From positions 101,907 to 165,906 of the forward strand of contig CALXKU010000001.1 of assembly GCA_944389025.1 (NCBI GenBank): a DNA stretch of 64,000 nt. Reading direction: 5' to 3'. The translations under genes were made by a program, and so were the position numbers. The DNA comes from an uncultured Spirochaetaceae bacterium. Lineage in GTDB: Bacteria > Spirochaetota > Spirochaetia > Sphaerochaetales > Sphaerochaetaceae. The notes below the pieces were generated by a model. It did no database searches and was not told the DNA's origin. It was given only the letters and a program-made list of their open reading frames with translations. Every line of letters starts with the position of its first letter. Positions within the stretch are counted from its first letter, which is position 1. Below are positions 49,281 through 58,137 of the stretch, piece by piece.

Positions 49281-51349
49281 GCGAACAGGGAGAATGTGAC
49301 GAAAAGTGTGCTGCAAAGGCTGGATACGAGAGAGACTACAGTGATCTGGGTGTTGATTGAAGGTCCTGCGGTATCCTTATAAGGATCGCCGACAGTATCT
49401 CCGATCACTGCAGCCTTATGGGCATCACTTCCCTTTCCCCCTTCATTGCCGCTTTCAACATATTTTTTCGAATTGTCCCATAGTCCACCTGAGTTCGACA
49501 TGAACAGTGCCAGAAGAAGGCCGCTTACGATGTTTCCCAGAAGGAATCCCGCTATTGCGGACGGTCCACCGATGAAGCCGACGACGAGTGTTGCGAGTAT
49601 GGCGACGAGACCGGCTGGAATGAGCTCGCGCAGAGCTCCTCTGGTAGCAATGTCGATGCACTTCGAGTAATCGGGTGAGGCAAGACCCTCTTTGAGGCCT
49701 GCTATCGTATTGAACTGCCTGTGAATCTCGCTGACCATCCTTTCCGCATTCCTGTCCACACCCAGAATCAGCATTGCAGAGAAAAGGGCGGGAACCGCAG
49801 CACCGACAAGGACGCCGAAGAATACCGTCGGGCTCATTATGTCAAAGCCTGTGATGATCTCTCTTCCAAGCGAAAGCAGAACCTCGTTCGTCTCTGCCAT
49901 GAAGGCCCCCAACAGTGATATTACAGTCAGTCCTGCCGCTCCTATTGAAAAGCCTTTCGTAACAGCTTTTACAGTGTTGCCCGCGCTATCAAGCTCATCG
50001 GCAATCCTGATCGTATCCTCTCCTAGTCCTCCCATCTCCGCCAGTCCCCTTGCATTATCTACTACAGGCCCGTATGCGTCGTTTGAGATTATCATGCCGA
50101 CTATGGAAAGCATTCCAACCGCGGACATGGCTATGCCGAATAGCGCATAACCCTCTCCGATTGGTTCGCAAAGCTTATACGATATCAGTGCCGATAGCGC
50201 TATTCCCGCCATTGCAGGAAAGGCTGAAATGAAACCGTAGGAAGTGCCCGATAGTATTGTGAATGCCGGACCTGAGGAGGATGCATGAGCAACCTTTCTT
50301 ACAATCGGTTTTGTGTCGTCGGTGAAATAGTCCGTCGTGAGGCCGATTATCAAACCAACAATCAGCCCTGTGGCGGAGGAGGCCCATATCCGCCAGGAAA
50401 AGCCTTCGATGAAAGCTGTTGCAAGAGCTGTAAGGATTAAAAAGATCGCTGTTGTCACATATGTCGAGCTGTTGAGTGCCCTTGTAGGGTTTCCATCCTT
50501 TCCGACTTTTGCTGTTGCAATTCCTATAATTGATGCGAGAAGTCCGAGGATCGCGTAGCAGAATACCATTTCAAGCGCAAGGTATGCGCTCCCTGAGAGG
50601 GAGGATGCGATGACCAGGGCTGACGTCATCGCCGCAACGTTGGAATCGAAGAGGTCCGCACCCATTCCTGCGACATCTCCCACATTGTCGCCTACATTGT
50701 CCGCAATCACAGCAGGGTTTCTCGGATCATCCTCTGCAATCCCAAGCTCCACCTTTCCCGTAAGGTCCGCAGCCACATCCGCCGTCTTCGTAAATATTCC
50801 TCCTCCGGCTTTCGCAAAGAGAGCAAGTGAGCTTGCCCCGAATGAGAAGCCGAGCAGTATGCTCGTGTCCCCAGAGACCATCAGCACTGCGGCAACGCCC
50901 AATAATGAGCAGCCGACGACGAGCAGACCCATGACAGCACCACCACGGAAGCCTACAAGGAAGGCGTCTTTCAGACTGCGCTCCGCAGCCTCTGCCGTCC
51001 TTCCGTTGGAAAGGGTTGCGACCATTATTCCGATCTTGCCTGCTATGGCGCTTAAAACGGTACCCGCGATGTAGCTGATGACCATTGCGATGTTATTTAT
51101 GACTGAGCCTTGCCATATTGGCTTTGGAAGAATTATCAGTATAAGGAGCGCAACTGCTGCTGAGAAGCGGGCAAGCAGCAGATATTCCCTCTTCATGAAG
51201 GTCTCAGCACCCTCCTTTATCAATGTTGAGACCCTGATGATCTCTTCATTTTCGATCCTCTGCCTTTTCACCCAGAGATAAAGGTACAGGGCAAAAAGAA
51301 ATGCTGAGGCGGCAGTAAGGAATGAAAGTAGGAAAAACAGATTTTTCAT
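49277..51349 (-). CDS. hppA: Membrane pyrophosphatase, K+-independent (proton-pumping) type
   Basis: 690 residues from ATG 51349 (GGAGGT twelve bases upstream), about 16 membrane helices. Pyrophosphate-binding motifs are GGIFTKTADVAADLTGKVE, DDPRNPAVIADNVGDNVGDVAGMGADLF and, near the end, GDTVGDPYKDTAGPSIN. The segment GNTVKAVTKGF carries lysine and threonine where K+-dependent pumps have alanine and glycine, so potassium independence and proton transport are expected. It uses pyrophosphate to energise the membrane. Confidence 0.95.
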   Translation of the reverse strand: MKNLFFLLSFLTAASAFLFALYLYLWVKRQRIENEEIIRVSTLIKEGAETFMKREYLLLARFSAAVALLILIILPKPIWQGSVINNIAMVISYIAGTVLSAIAGKIGIMVATLSNGRTAEAAERSLKDAFLVGFRGGAVMGLLVVGCSLLGVAAVLMVSGDTSILLGFSFGASSLALFAKAGGGIFTKTADVAADLTGKVELGIAEDDPRNPAVIADNVGDNVGDVAGMGADLFDSNVAAMTSALVIASSLSGSAYLALEMVFCYAILGLLASIIGIATAKVGKDGNPTRALNSSTYVTTAIFLILTALATAFIEGFSWRIWASSATGLIVGLIIGLTTDYFTDDTKPIVRKVAHASSSGPAFTILSGTSYGFISAFPAMAGIALSALISYKLCEPIGEGYALFGIAMSAVGMLSIVGMIISNDAYGPVVDNARGLAEMGGLGEDTIRIADELDSAGNTVKAVTKGFSIGAAGLTVISLLGAFMAETNEVLLSLGREIITGFDIMSPTVFFGVLVGAAVPALFSAMLILGVDRNAERMVSEIHRQFNTIAGLKEGLASPDYSKCIDIATRGALRELIPAGLVAILATLVVGFIGGPSAIAGFLLGNIVSGLLLALFMSNSGGLWDNSKKYVESGNEGGKGSDAHKAAVIGDTVGDPYKDTAGPSINTQITVVSLVSSLCSTLFVTFSLFA

Positions 51350-51573
51350 GTAAATATCTTTACCTCCAATTGTTAGCATTGGTGCAAGGAGGTATCAGAG
51401 TCTCGTGATGATATCTCCATCACACTCTACTCTCATCATAGCATGGCTTTTTTGCTTTTTGGTGGAAAAAAGAGAGTACTGTCTGCGTTTCTTGAAGAAT
51501 TGTCAAGTTTTATTGAAGTCTGTTTCCCAAATCGCACTTATGTCTTACATTACGTTTCAGATAGGAGGAAAGA

Positions 51574-51945
51574 ATGAACAGACATACGCTTATCAGCATG
51601 ATAATAACGATAATCCTTTTCATCGCGTCAATCGCCCTGATCGCCTTTGGAATCGACATGAGCACGAATCCTGTAAGCTATCATTACGGACACGGGCTGT
51701 TCTCTTATTCGATTAGATACATAAGCACCGAGTCGATCCATACGGGAGCAGTGCTGTTCTCTCTGGGAAGAGCGCTTCTAATCTCTTCTTTCGTGATGCT
51801 GGGATTCACGCTCTATTTCTCATTTTCCAAAAAGAATTCTGAAGAGGAAAAGATGAGAAGAGAGAAAAATCCTGAGAGAGGGGCAAAGATAGAGGATGCA
51901 AAGATAAAAGAGGAAGTTGAAACAGAACGACAGGAAAACGAGTGA
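51574..51945 (+). CDS. Small membrane protein of unknown function
   Basis: 123 residues with two hydrophobic helices (SMIITIILFIASIALIAFGI and ALLISSFVMLGFTLYFSF) and a charged, Glu/Lys-rich C-terminal tail. AGGAGGAAAG precedes the ATG, so it is clearly a gene. No family recognised. It ends at a terminator shared with the convergent MFS gene. Confidence 0.7.
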   Translation: MNRHTLISMIITIILFIASIALIAFGIDMSTNPVSYHYGHGLFSYSIRYISTESIHTGAVLFSLGRALLISSFVMLGFTLYFSFSKKNSEEEKMRREKNPERGAKIEDAKIKEEVETERQENE

Positions 51946-51976
51946 AGTTTTTCATAGGATCTTCCAGAATATGTTT

Positions 51977-52008
51977 GGGCCATACCTTGCCGGGTATGGT
52001 CCTTTTTC
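51977..52008. terminator. Terminator between convergent small membrane protein and MFS genes
   Basis: Arms GGGCCATACC (51977-51986) and GGTATGGTCC (51993-52002), one G-U pair, followed by TTTTT. Confidence 0.8.
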
Positions 52009-53137
52009 AAGCCCTTTTCCCCTTCATCAGAGGCAGTATCGAGACCATTGCGAGAACCATCATTAAAGGTAGCAGTCTCATGCTAATATTAAATCCAGCA
52101 CTCTCGATTATGAAGCCGAAAGAGAAATTGAATATAATGTCGAATATGCTTGCAAGGCTTACGACGATGGTCGTTATCCTTGAGCTGTGGGAAGGGGAGG
52201 CGTATTTTCTTGAAAGCGCTACAAGGGTCGGATATAGCGTTGATATGGCAAAGCCGGCAAGGAGAGTGAGAGGGAGGGCGGAGAAAAAGAAAATCAGGAA
52301 GAAGGAAAGCGTTCCCACAGCAAGGGATATGAGAACCATTCTCCTCGTACCGACCCTCTCGATGATTGCACCCAGGATAAGGCGCCCACTCATTATTCCC
52401 AGCGAATAGAGTGCAAGATAACGTCCCATTTCAGAGCTCGCTCTTCCAAGGCTAAGACCATAGCTTATGATGTAATTCGTCACCCCATGCTCGGCTATCG
52501 TATAGAATGAGAGTGTGAGTACGAGGAAAAGCAGCGCCGTATAGTCCGTTTCCCCTTCACCCTCCGTTATTATGCGGGCATTTTCTCTGCCTTTCACCCT
52601 TGTTCTTGAAAGCATTATCAGGACAGGAATCAGCACAGCTGCAAGGACTATGAGAGTTGCATTCCACACCGCAGTGCTTTCCGAGTAGGGTGAGAGGAGG
52701 AACTGGGAGCCCGATGTTCCAATCCCCTGTATGAAGAATAGCACGTTGAGATAGACGAGGCTGCCTCTGCTACTGAAACTGTCCGATGCGATGTTTATCG
52801 TAGTATTCAGTAGCGTTGATAACCCCAGTGTCAGGAAGAATCCCGCAACCAGAATCGCATAGACATACCCGAAAAGCAGGAGAAGGAGGGAGAGCATCAT
52901 CAGAATTGCAAAAGTGAGCATGCTTTTCGTGATTCCGACCCTGTCGATTATGACTCCTCCGAGAAGAAGGAATACGAGGTTGCCAAGATAAGATGCGGAT
53001 ACTATGAGACCAACCTCGCTCTCACTGAAACCGAACGAGTTGAGAAAGAGTGGGGAGAAGATGCCTCTCAGAGCATCGGATGTTCCAAGTACGACCATCA
53101 ATATCGCACTGGTTATGAATAACAGCCTGTTTTGCAT
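52007..53137 (-). CDS. MFS transporter
   Basis: About 376 residues from ATG 53137 (MQNRLLFITSAILMVVLG); an upstream in-frame ATG would add 28 residues of unusual composition. Twelve predicted helices; the loop 2-3 signature appears as GGVIIDRVGITKS and again in the second half as GAIIERVGTRRM. Substrate unknown; a sugar or metabolite proton symporter is likely. No clear ribosome site for either start. Confidence 0.82.
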   Translation of the reverse strand: MQNRLLFITSAILMVVLGTSDALRGIFSPLFLNSFGFSESEVGLIVSASYLGNLVFLLLGGVIIDRVGITKSMLTFAILMMLSLLLLLFGYVYAILVAGFFLTLGLSTLLNTTINIASDSFSSRGSLVYLNVLFFIQGIGTSGSQFLLSPYSESTAVWNATLIVLAAVLIPVLIMLSRTRVKGRENARIITEGEGETDYTALLFLVLTLSFYTIAEHGVTNYIISYGLSLGRASSEMGRYLALYSLGIMSGRLILGAIIERVGTRRMVLISLAVGTLSFFLIFFFSALPLTLLAGFAISTLYPTLVALSRKYASPSHSSRITTIVVSLASIFDIIFNFSFGFIIESAGFNISMRLLPLMMVLAMVSILPLMKGKRA

Positions 53138-53249
53138 GTGTAAATAAATAGCAAATTTAAGCAAAAGAATATAGCCTATTCTCATATTGACTACTGGTAA
53201 TTCAATTTGATATATTTTCATGGTAGAAAATTCTAATTAGGAGAAAAGA

Positions 53250-53414
53250 ATGTCCAAAGCGCATAGAGGAACAGGAATCCGCGATCAGTTCAATAACGGA
53301 AGAGCAGAATGCCCTGTCTGCAAGAGAACTGCAATCAAGTGCCTTTACGAAAGGGAAATCGACGGAGCTAAGGTCAAGGTCTGCAAGAGCTGCAACGCAA
53401 AGCTCTCAAAGTAA
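53250..53414 (+). CDS. Small zinc-ribbon protein (54 residues)
   Basis: ATG 53250 behind TAGGAG, ending at TAA 53412-53414. Two CxxC pairs (CPVCKR and CKSCNA) separated by 26 residues form a zinc ribbon; the N-terminus MSKAHRGTGIRDQFNNG is basic. I associate such short ribbons with spirochaetes and possibly with ribosomes, but function is unknown. A terminator follows. Confidence 0.8.
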   Translation: MSKAHRGTGIRDQFNNGRAECPVCKRTAIKCLYEREIDGAKVKVCKSCNAKLSK

Positions 53415-53436
53415 GATTCTTGTCTTTCGTTTTAAT

Positions 53437-53460
53437 CAGCCTCTAACGGGGCTGTTTTTT
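53437..53460 (+). terminator. Terminator after the zinc-ribbon gene
   Basis: Arms CAGCCTC (53437-53443) and GGGGCTG (53448-53454) with a short loop, followed by six T residues. Confidence 0.8.
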
Positions 53461-53470
53461 GTATAAAAGC

Positions 53471-54139
53471 ATGAAGGTCTATTCAAAACTCAGAAAAAAA
53501 AGAATCACATCTCTTATAAAATCGCTCTCTTTGGAAAATGAGGATGGGGTGATTGCCGACTCTTCAGATTACGAGGAGGATGGAACGAAGCTCTTTCTAT
53601 CATCATCCTTGGAAAAGGTTGACGGTGCTATTATCTACGGGGAGAACATACGCTCTCTTGGAGAGGGACTATATAGTGATGCCTATGATCCCTCAAGGGT
53701 GTTTTATTATCCGGATCCCGATACGGCGGCTATCGCATATGCTATTGCAAAGGAGTACTCAATTCCCCTTGAGAGGCTCAGGGATGTAAAGCTTGAGAAC
53801 GATACGTACTACCTCGTTCATGATGCCAGGGAGATAAGGAGCATTATCAACCACAAGGGAGGGCATCTCAAGGTATATGTGATATTCTCTTTCGATACTT
53901 ATTCCGACATGCACTCTCTTGCAACCGCTTTCCAGAATGCGGATGTGGTATTCCTGCTCTCAAAGGGGAGGGAAGAGGAGAAGAGATTCAAGAAAGCGCT
54001 TGACAGGGTGATATTTTCACCTGTGGTCAAGAGGATATCAGCAGTGGTTGATATTAAAAGCATCGATGATATCATGGATTATATCACAGCCGATGATATC
54101 GTTTTTGAGATCGAGCTGAGAGGGGAGGAGAAGGCATGA
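53471..54139 (+). CDS. Conserved hypothetical protein in the yicC operon
   Basis: 222 residues from ATG 53471; a TTG four codons upstream is also possible and no ribosome site is evident. The protein mixes acidic N-terminal text with a Rossmann-like second half (LKVYVIFSFDTYSDM and NADVVFLLSKGREEEKR). No family recognised. Its stop overlaps the yicC start by four bases, so it probably has a related role in RNA or nucleotide metabolism. Confidence 0.6.
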   Translation: MKVYSKLRKKRITSLIKSLSLENEDGVIADSSDYEEDGTKLFLSSSLEKVDGAIIYGENIRSLGEGLYSDAYDPSRVFYYPDPDTAAIAYAIAKEYSIPLERLRDVKLENDTYYLVHDAREIRSIINHKGGHLKVYVIFSFDTYSDMHSLATAFQNADVVFLLSKGREEEKRFKKALDRVIFSPVVKRISAVVDIKSIDDIMDYITADDIVFEIELRGEEKA

Positions 54140-54999
54140 GAAGCATGACCGGTTACGGCTACGGGGTCTACAGGGATGACTCGTATCTTCTTGAGGTGGA
54201 GATCAAGAGCTATAACAGCCGTTATCTTGAGATACAGCACAATATAAGCTACATGCTCTCACCTTTTGAGAGCTATATAGATTCCGAAATCAGGAAGGTG
54301 GCATCGCGCGGACACCTCGATCTCTCGGTCCGTCTTAAAGTGCTTGAGGCTAAAATAGATGTTTCCGTAGATTCCGCGGTCCTAGCAGAGTATGCGAAAG
54401 CGTTTCTGAAAATCAAGGACATGACAGGCCTTGATCCATCCTTCTCCGATTATATCGGGGCAGACGGTGTCCTTACTCTTTTGCATGGAGAGGAGGCAGA
54501 GGAGTACAAGGCAGGTCTTGACGCGGCACTCTCCGATGCCCTTAGCATGCTTTCCATTGCAAAGGAGAGAGAGGGAAAGGGAACGCATGACGATCTTCTT
54601 CGCCTTGGTACCGAGTTTAAGGAAAGTCTTGACTATATCGCTTCCAAAAGCGAAGAGATAGGGGAGTATTTCAAGAATCTCTTCACTTCGCGCTACAATG
54701 AGCTTCTGATGGATAAGGAGATAGACAGCGACCGCCTTACCCAGGAAGTAACGCTGATGATGGTGAAGTACTCCATAAACGAGGAGCTTAAGAGGCTGGA
54801 CGTGCACATGAAGGAGTATTTCAGTCTTCTTGAGAGCCAAGGCGCGGTAGGAAAGAAGCTCGATTTCCTTTGTCAGGAGATGAACAGGGAGACCAATACC
54901 ATTGCCAGCAAGAGCAGCATGGCTGAGATTTCCAGCATGACTGTCAGGATGAAGGACAGCATTGAGAACATAAGGGAGCAGGTGAGGAACATAGAATGA
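54136..54999 (+). CDS. yicC: YicC-family endoribonuclease
   Basis: 287 residues with the family's opening MRSMTGYGYG, VEIKSYNSRYLEIQ and the C-terminal EELKRLDVHMKEYFSLL, GKKLDFLCQEMNRETNTIASKS. YicC proteins are ribonucleases acting on structured RNAs. It is coupled on both sides by four-base overlaps. In many bacteria yicC is followed by gmk and rpoZ; here a cytidylate kinase stands in the gmk position. Confidence 0.92.
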   Translation: MRSMTGYGYGVYRDDSYLLEVEIKSYNSRYLEIQHNISYMLSPFESYIDSEIRKVASRGHLDLSVRLKVLEAKIDVSVDSAVLAEYAKAFLKIKDMTGLDPSFSDYIGADGVLTLLHGEEAEEYKAGLDAALSDALSMLSIAKEREGKGTHDDLLRLGTEFKESLDYIASKSEEIGEYFKNLFTSRYNELLMDKEIDSDRLTQEVTLMMVKYSINEELKRLDVHMKEYFSLLESQGAVGKKLDFLCQEMNRETNTIASKSSMAEISSMTVRMKDSIENIREQVRNIE

Positions 55000-55523
55000 G
55001 AATTGCGATTTCCAGTAAGAGCGGTTGCGGTAACACCACGGTTTCGAAGATGCTTGCAGAAAAGCTCGGTTATAAGATGATAAACTTCACATTCCGTCAG
55101 ATGGCAGAGGAGCGTGGTGTGGATTTCTGGACATTCTGCAAAATGGCTGAATCTGATGATTCCATAGACAGGGAGCTGGACAGGCGCCAGACAGAGATGG
55201 CAATGGCAGAAAAAGACTGCGTTCTTGGTTCCCGTCTTGCGATCTGGATGCTCGAGAAGGCCGATCTGAAGGTCTATCTCAAGGCCAGTGAGAAAACCAG
55301 AGCGGAAAGGGTCTATAAGAGGGAAGGGGGCTCTTTTGAAGAGAGGTTCAAAGAGACTAAGGCCCGCGATGAGAGGGACAGTGCACGCTACAGGAGAATC
55401 TACGGCATAGAGAACAACGAGTATGAAAAGGTAGCGGATCTCGTAATCGACACGGATTATAGGAGACCGGAGGAGATTACCGAGATCATAGTTAGGGAAG
55501 TAGAGAAAAAAAAGAAAAACTGA
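54996..55523 (+). CDS. cmk: Cytidylate kinase, short archaeal-type
   Basis: 175 residues: P-loop ISSKSGCGNTTVSKMLAEKLGY, then EERGVDFWTF, SIDREL and VLGSRLAIWML, with the lid KASEKTRAERVYKREGGSFEERFKETKARDERDSARYRRIYGI. This is the compact CMP kinase of archaea and spirochaetes. It phosphorylates CMP and dCMP. Its start overlaps yicC, and rpoZ and miaA follow. Confidence 0.88.
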   Translation: MRIAISSKSGCGNTTVSKMLAEKLGYKMINFTFRQMAEERGVDFWTFCKMAESDDSIDRELDRRQTEMAMAEKDCVLGSRLAIWMLEKADLKVYLKASEKTRAERVYKREGGSFEERFKETKARDERDSARYRRIYGIENNEYEKVADLVIDTDYRRPEEITEIIVREVEKKKKN

Positions 55524-55582
55524 GATATCGACATAACTGCGATAATCAATTATATTGATAGAGTTCATATAAGGAGTTTCAC

Positions 55583-55774
55583 GTGATTCCACTCGATAGC
55601 TTGATTGATAACGAACAGAACGTTTATGAGATGACATGCGTGGCGATTAAGGAAGCTAATATCTATGCCTCTACGGATGTCAAGGATGAGATTGAGAAGG
55701 AAGGGGACAAGATAGTCTCCCGCGTCCTCGATAAGGCCCTCAAGGGGGAAATCAAATACACAAAGGGTGAATAA
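55583..55774 (+). CDS. rpoZ: RNA polymerase omega subunit-like protein
   Basis: 63 residues from GTG 55583 with AAGGAG upstream. MIPLDSLIDNEQNVYEMTCVAIKEAN and DKIVSRVLDKALKGEIKY match the short omega subunits of spirochaetes. It helps assemble RNA polymerase. The gene lies behind yicC-cmk, where omega is expected, and overlaps miaA by eight bases. Confidence 0.8.
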   Translation: MIPLDSLIDNEQNVYEMTCVAIKEANIYASTDVKDEIEKEGDKIVSRVLDKALKGEIKYTKGE

Positions 55775-56678
55775 GAAGAAGTTCATCGTGCTTTTCGGTC
55801 CTACGGCGGTTGGAAAGACCGCCATGACCATTGCACTTTTCAGCAATCATTATGAGATTGTGAATTCTGATAGCGTACAGGTTTATAAGCACCTGGATAT
55901 CGCATCCGCTAAGCCTGATAAATTCACACTTTCCCAGATAAGACATCATCTTATAGATATCCTTGAGCCTACGGAACAGTTCACCGTAGGTACTTACTGC
56001 AACATGGCCGAGCCGCTTCTAGATGAGATCGAGGCTCGGGGTAACGTAGCTCTTTTAACTGGTGGAACCGCCTATTATTTCCGCCAGTTCCTCTATGGAG
56101 TTGCATCAACACCTGAGGCCGATCCTGCGGTCAGGGAGAGGGTAAGAGCGGAGATTGAGCAAAAGGGTAGGACATGGGCGTATGAGTATCTTAAGATCAT
56201 TGATCCGCTCTCAGCAGAAAGGATAAATGCTAACGACATCTACCGTATAAGCCGGGCAATCGAGGTGTACATGCAAAGTGGTAAGCCGCTCTCTTCTTTT
56301 AAAGTCAACACAGAAGTCAGAGCAAGTCTCGATCCCCTGATCATAGGGCTCCATCTTGATAAGACTGTCCTTGATAAGAGGATAGAGCAGAGGGTTGACC
56401 AGATGTTCAGCTCAGGCCTTATGGATGAGATTGATAGGCTTAAGAAGATGGGGGCCTCCCCATCATGGCCCGCAATGCAGGCCATAGGCTACAAGGAGTT
56501 CTTCATTCCTGGCCTCACTCTCAGTGAGATAAGGGATAGGATAATAGTTTCAACAAGGCAGTATGCTAAGCGGCAGATGACATTCTTCCGCTCATTCAGA
56601 AATGTGAACTGGTTCTCTCCCGATGACTATGACGGGGTTAGAAAACTTGTCAGGGATTCTGGATTCCCGATGGACTGA
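55767..56678 (+). CDS. miaA: tRNA dimethylallyltransferase
   Basis: 303 residues from GTG 55767. The P-loop FGPTAVGKTAMT, NSDSVQVYKHLDIASAKP, HHLIDILEPTEQFTVGTY and GGTAYYFRQFLYG are diagnostic; WPAMQAIGYKEF and TRQYAKRQMTFFR close the protein. It isopentenylates A37 of tRNAs reading UNN codons. It is last in the operon and converges with the next gene, overlapping by 29 bases. Confidence 0.95.
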   Translation: MNKKKFIVLFGPTAVGKTAMTIALFSNHYEIVNSDSVQVYKHLDIASAKPDKFTLSQIRHHLIDILEPTEQFTVGTYCNMAEPLLDEIEARGNVALLTGGTAYYFRQFLYGVASTPEADPAVRERVRAEIEQKGRTWAYEYLKIIDPLSAERINANDIYRISRAIEVYMQSGKPLSSFKVNTEVRASLDPLIIGLHLDKTVLDKRIEQRVDQMFSSGLMDEIDRLKKMGASPSWPAMQAIGYKEFFIPGLTLSEIRDRIIVSTRQYAKRQMTFFRSFRNVNWFSPDDYDGVRKLVRDSGFPMD

Positions 56679-58137
56679 TGTAGTCAATCCTGATCTCGTC
56701 AACCTGATCAAAGCTTGTGATCTCGGCCCCCGTAATGTTCCACCATCCGCGGTCATTCCATTCGAAATCGAACACCTGCGTCACTTCTTTTACAAAGACG
56801 ATGGAGTAGGTCGGGTTCGTCGTATCGGTTCCATCGTTCTCAGTCTCTCCGTCTTCCGCATACGGGGTATACCAGGTGGAGTACGCTACAACGGTATCCT
56901 CATCAGCTCTCTCCATCCTGATATCCGTCACACCGTATACCGTGTAGCCCATAGGAAGGTCCGGAGAGCCCTCTTCAAGCCATTTTGGAGCGCTTACTAC
57001 CGGGTTTATCGCCTCGTAAGCCATCCTCATCCTGCTTGTAACGAAGAGGTTCATCACCTCCATCTCCTGAGGGACATCAGCACCTTTGACAGCGGACATC
57101 ATGTCATCGACTATAAGGCGGTTCTGTCCGTCATAGAAACTCATTATGACCCCCTCCTGGTCAAGACCGGCTGAGATAGGGGGCTCGAGTAGGTTTGAGA
57201 TGTAATCATAGAGGAATGTTCCTACGAAAATGGCGACTACGAGGGAAATTATAATGATTGTTCCTTTCTTTCGGAAGAACGTGTTTCTTTTCGCACCAGA
57301 GTACGCTTTCTCGCTGAATAGTCTGAACTCATCGCTTTCTGTGATTTTTTTTCTGTCACACTCATTCCTCTCTTCAAGATTCCATTCAAGCGTCTCGGAT
57401 CTCGTTATGAACCAGGAAAGGGCTTTTGCCGGGCTGTTGTTGCCCATTATGTCCCTCATCTCCTGCCTTTTTGCATGCAGAATGAGATTGATGAATCCCA
57501 GCGTCTTATCTTCAAGGCTCTCCGAGAGAAGTGCGAGTGCGGACTGAAGAGAAAATTCCCGATATTTATATTTCCTCACATCATCAGAAATATATGGCAG
57601 CTCTCCTGATGCTGCATAATAAAGCAGTTCTCCCATCTCCGCTATGAGGCGGTAGTTATCCTCGCTGTCCCTTCTTATTAGTGCGTTAACCTCGCTCATC
57701 CTCTCCTCAGGTGTCCTGAGCAGACTGATGACATCCCCGATATCAGGGGAGAGGAGAAAAGCTCCGTCATCACCGAATATGAATATTCTGTAAAGTGGGA
57801 AAACCCCTGTCTCAAGGTTGAGAAAATCCTTATCTGCGCTCTCAAGTCCGATTGCGATATTCCTAACGATGTTTAGTGCATTTTTCCTGTGTGTCGTGAA
57901 AAGATGCTCGAGGCTGTAGAGATCCATGTCATCAAAATAAACGTATCTCTTCTCACCCTCGTAATGAATGGCCTCGTATCTTACCTTCCTGACATGGCCA
58001 TCCTGAATTATAAGGCTGTCAAGCTTCTCCCCTTGGAAGATATGGGATGGGAGGCTTTCCTCCTTTTCCCCGATTCTGATCGCGGTTTTCTTTTTCCCGT
58101 CAACTATGAGTTTCTCAATTTCTGTATCTTTTATCAT
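56650..58137 (-). CDS. Conserved membrane protein with pseudokinase-like cytoplasmic half
   Basis: 495 residues. Residues about 1-290 are cytoplasmic and follow the helical order of a kinase C-lobe (LEHLFTTHRKNALNIVRNIAIGLESADKDFL, LIAEMGELLYYAASGELPY), but no catalytic motif is present. One membrane helix (GTIIIISLVVAIFVGTFLYDYI) precedes an external domain of about 170 residues with DIRMERADEDTVVAYSTWY. The start overlaps the stop of the RqcH-like gene by one base, so both may act together. No named family recognised. Confidence 0.55.
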   Translation of the reverse strand: MIKDTEIEKLIVDGKKKTAIRIGEKEESLPSHIFQGEKLDSLIIQDGHVRKVRYEAIHYEGEKRYVYFDDMDLYSLEHLFTTHRKNALNIVRNIAIGLESADKDFLNLETGVFPLYRIFIFGDDGAFLLSPDIGDVISLLRTPEERMSEVNALIRRDSEDNYRLIAEMGELLYYAASGELPYISDDVRKYKYREFSLQSALALLSESLEDKTLGFINLILHAKRQEMRDIMGNNSPAKALSWFITRSETLEWNLEERNECDRKKITESDEFRLFSEKAYSGAKRNTFFRKKGTIIIISLVVAIFVGTFLYDYISNLLEPPISAGLDQEGVIMSFYDGQNRLIVDDMMSAVKGADVPQEMEVMNLFVTSRMRMAYEAINPVVSAPKWLEEGSPDLPMGYTVYGVTDIRMERADEDTVVAYSTWYTPYAEDGETENDGTDTTNPTYSIVFVKEVTQVFDFEWNDRGWWNITGAEITSFDQVDEIRIDYISPSGIQNP

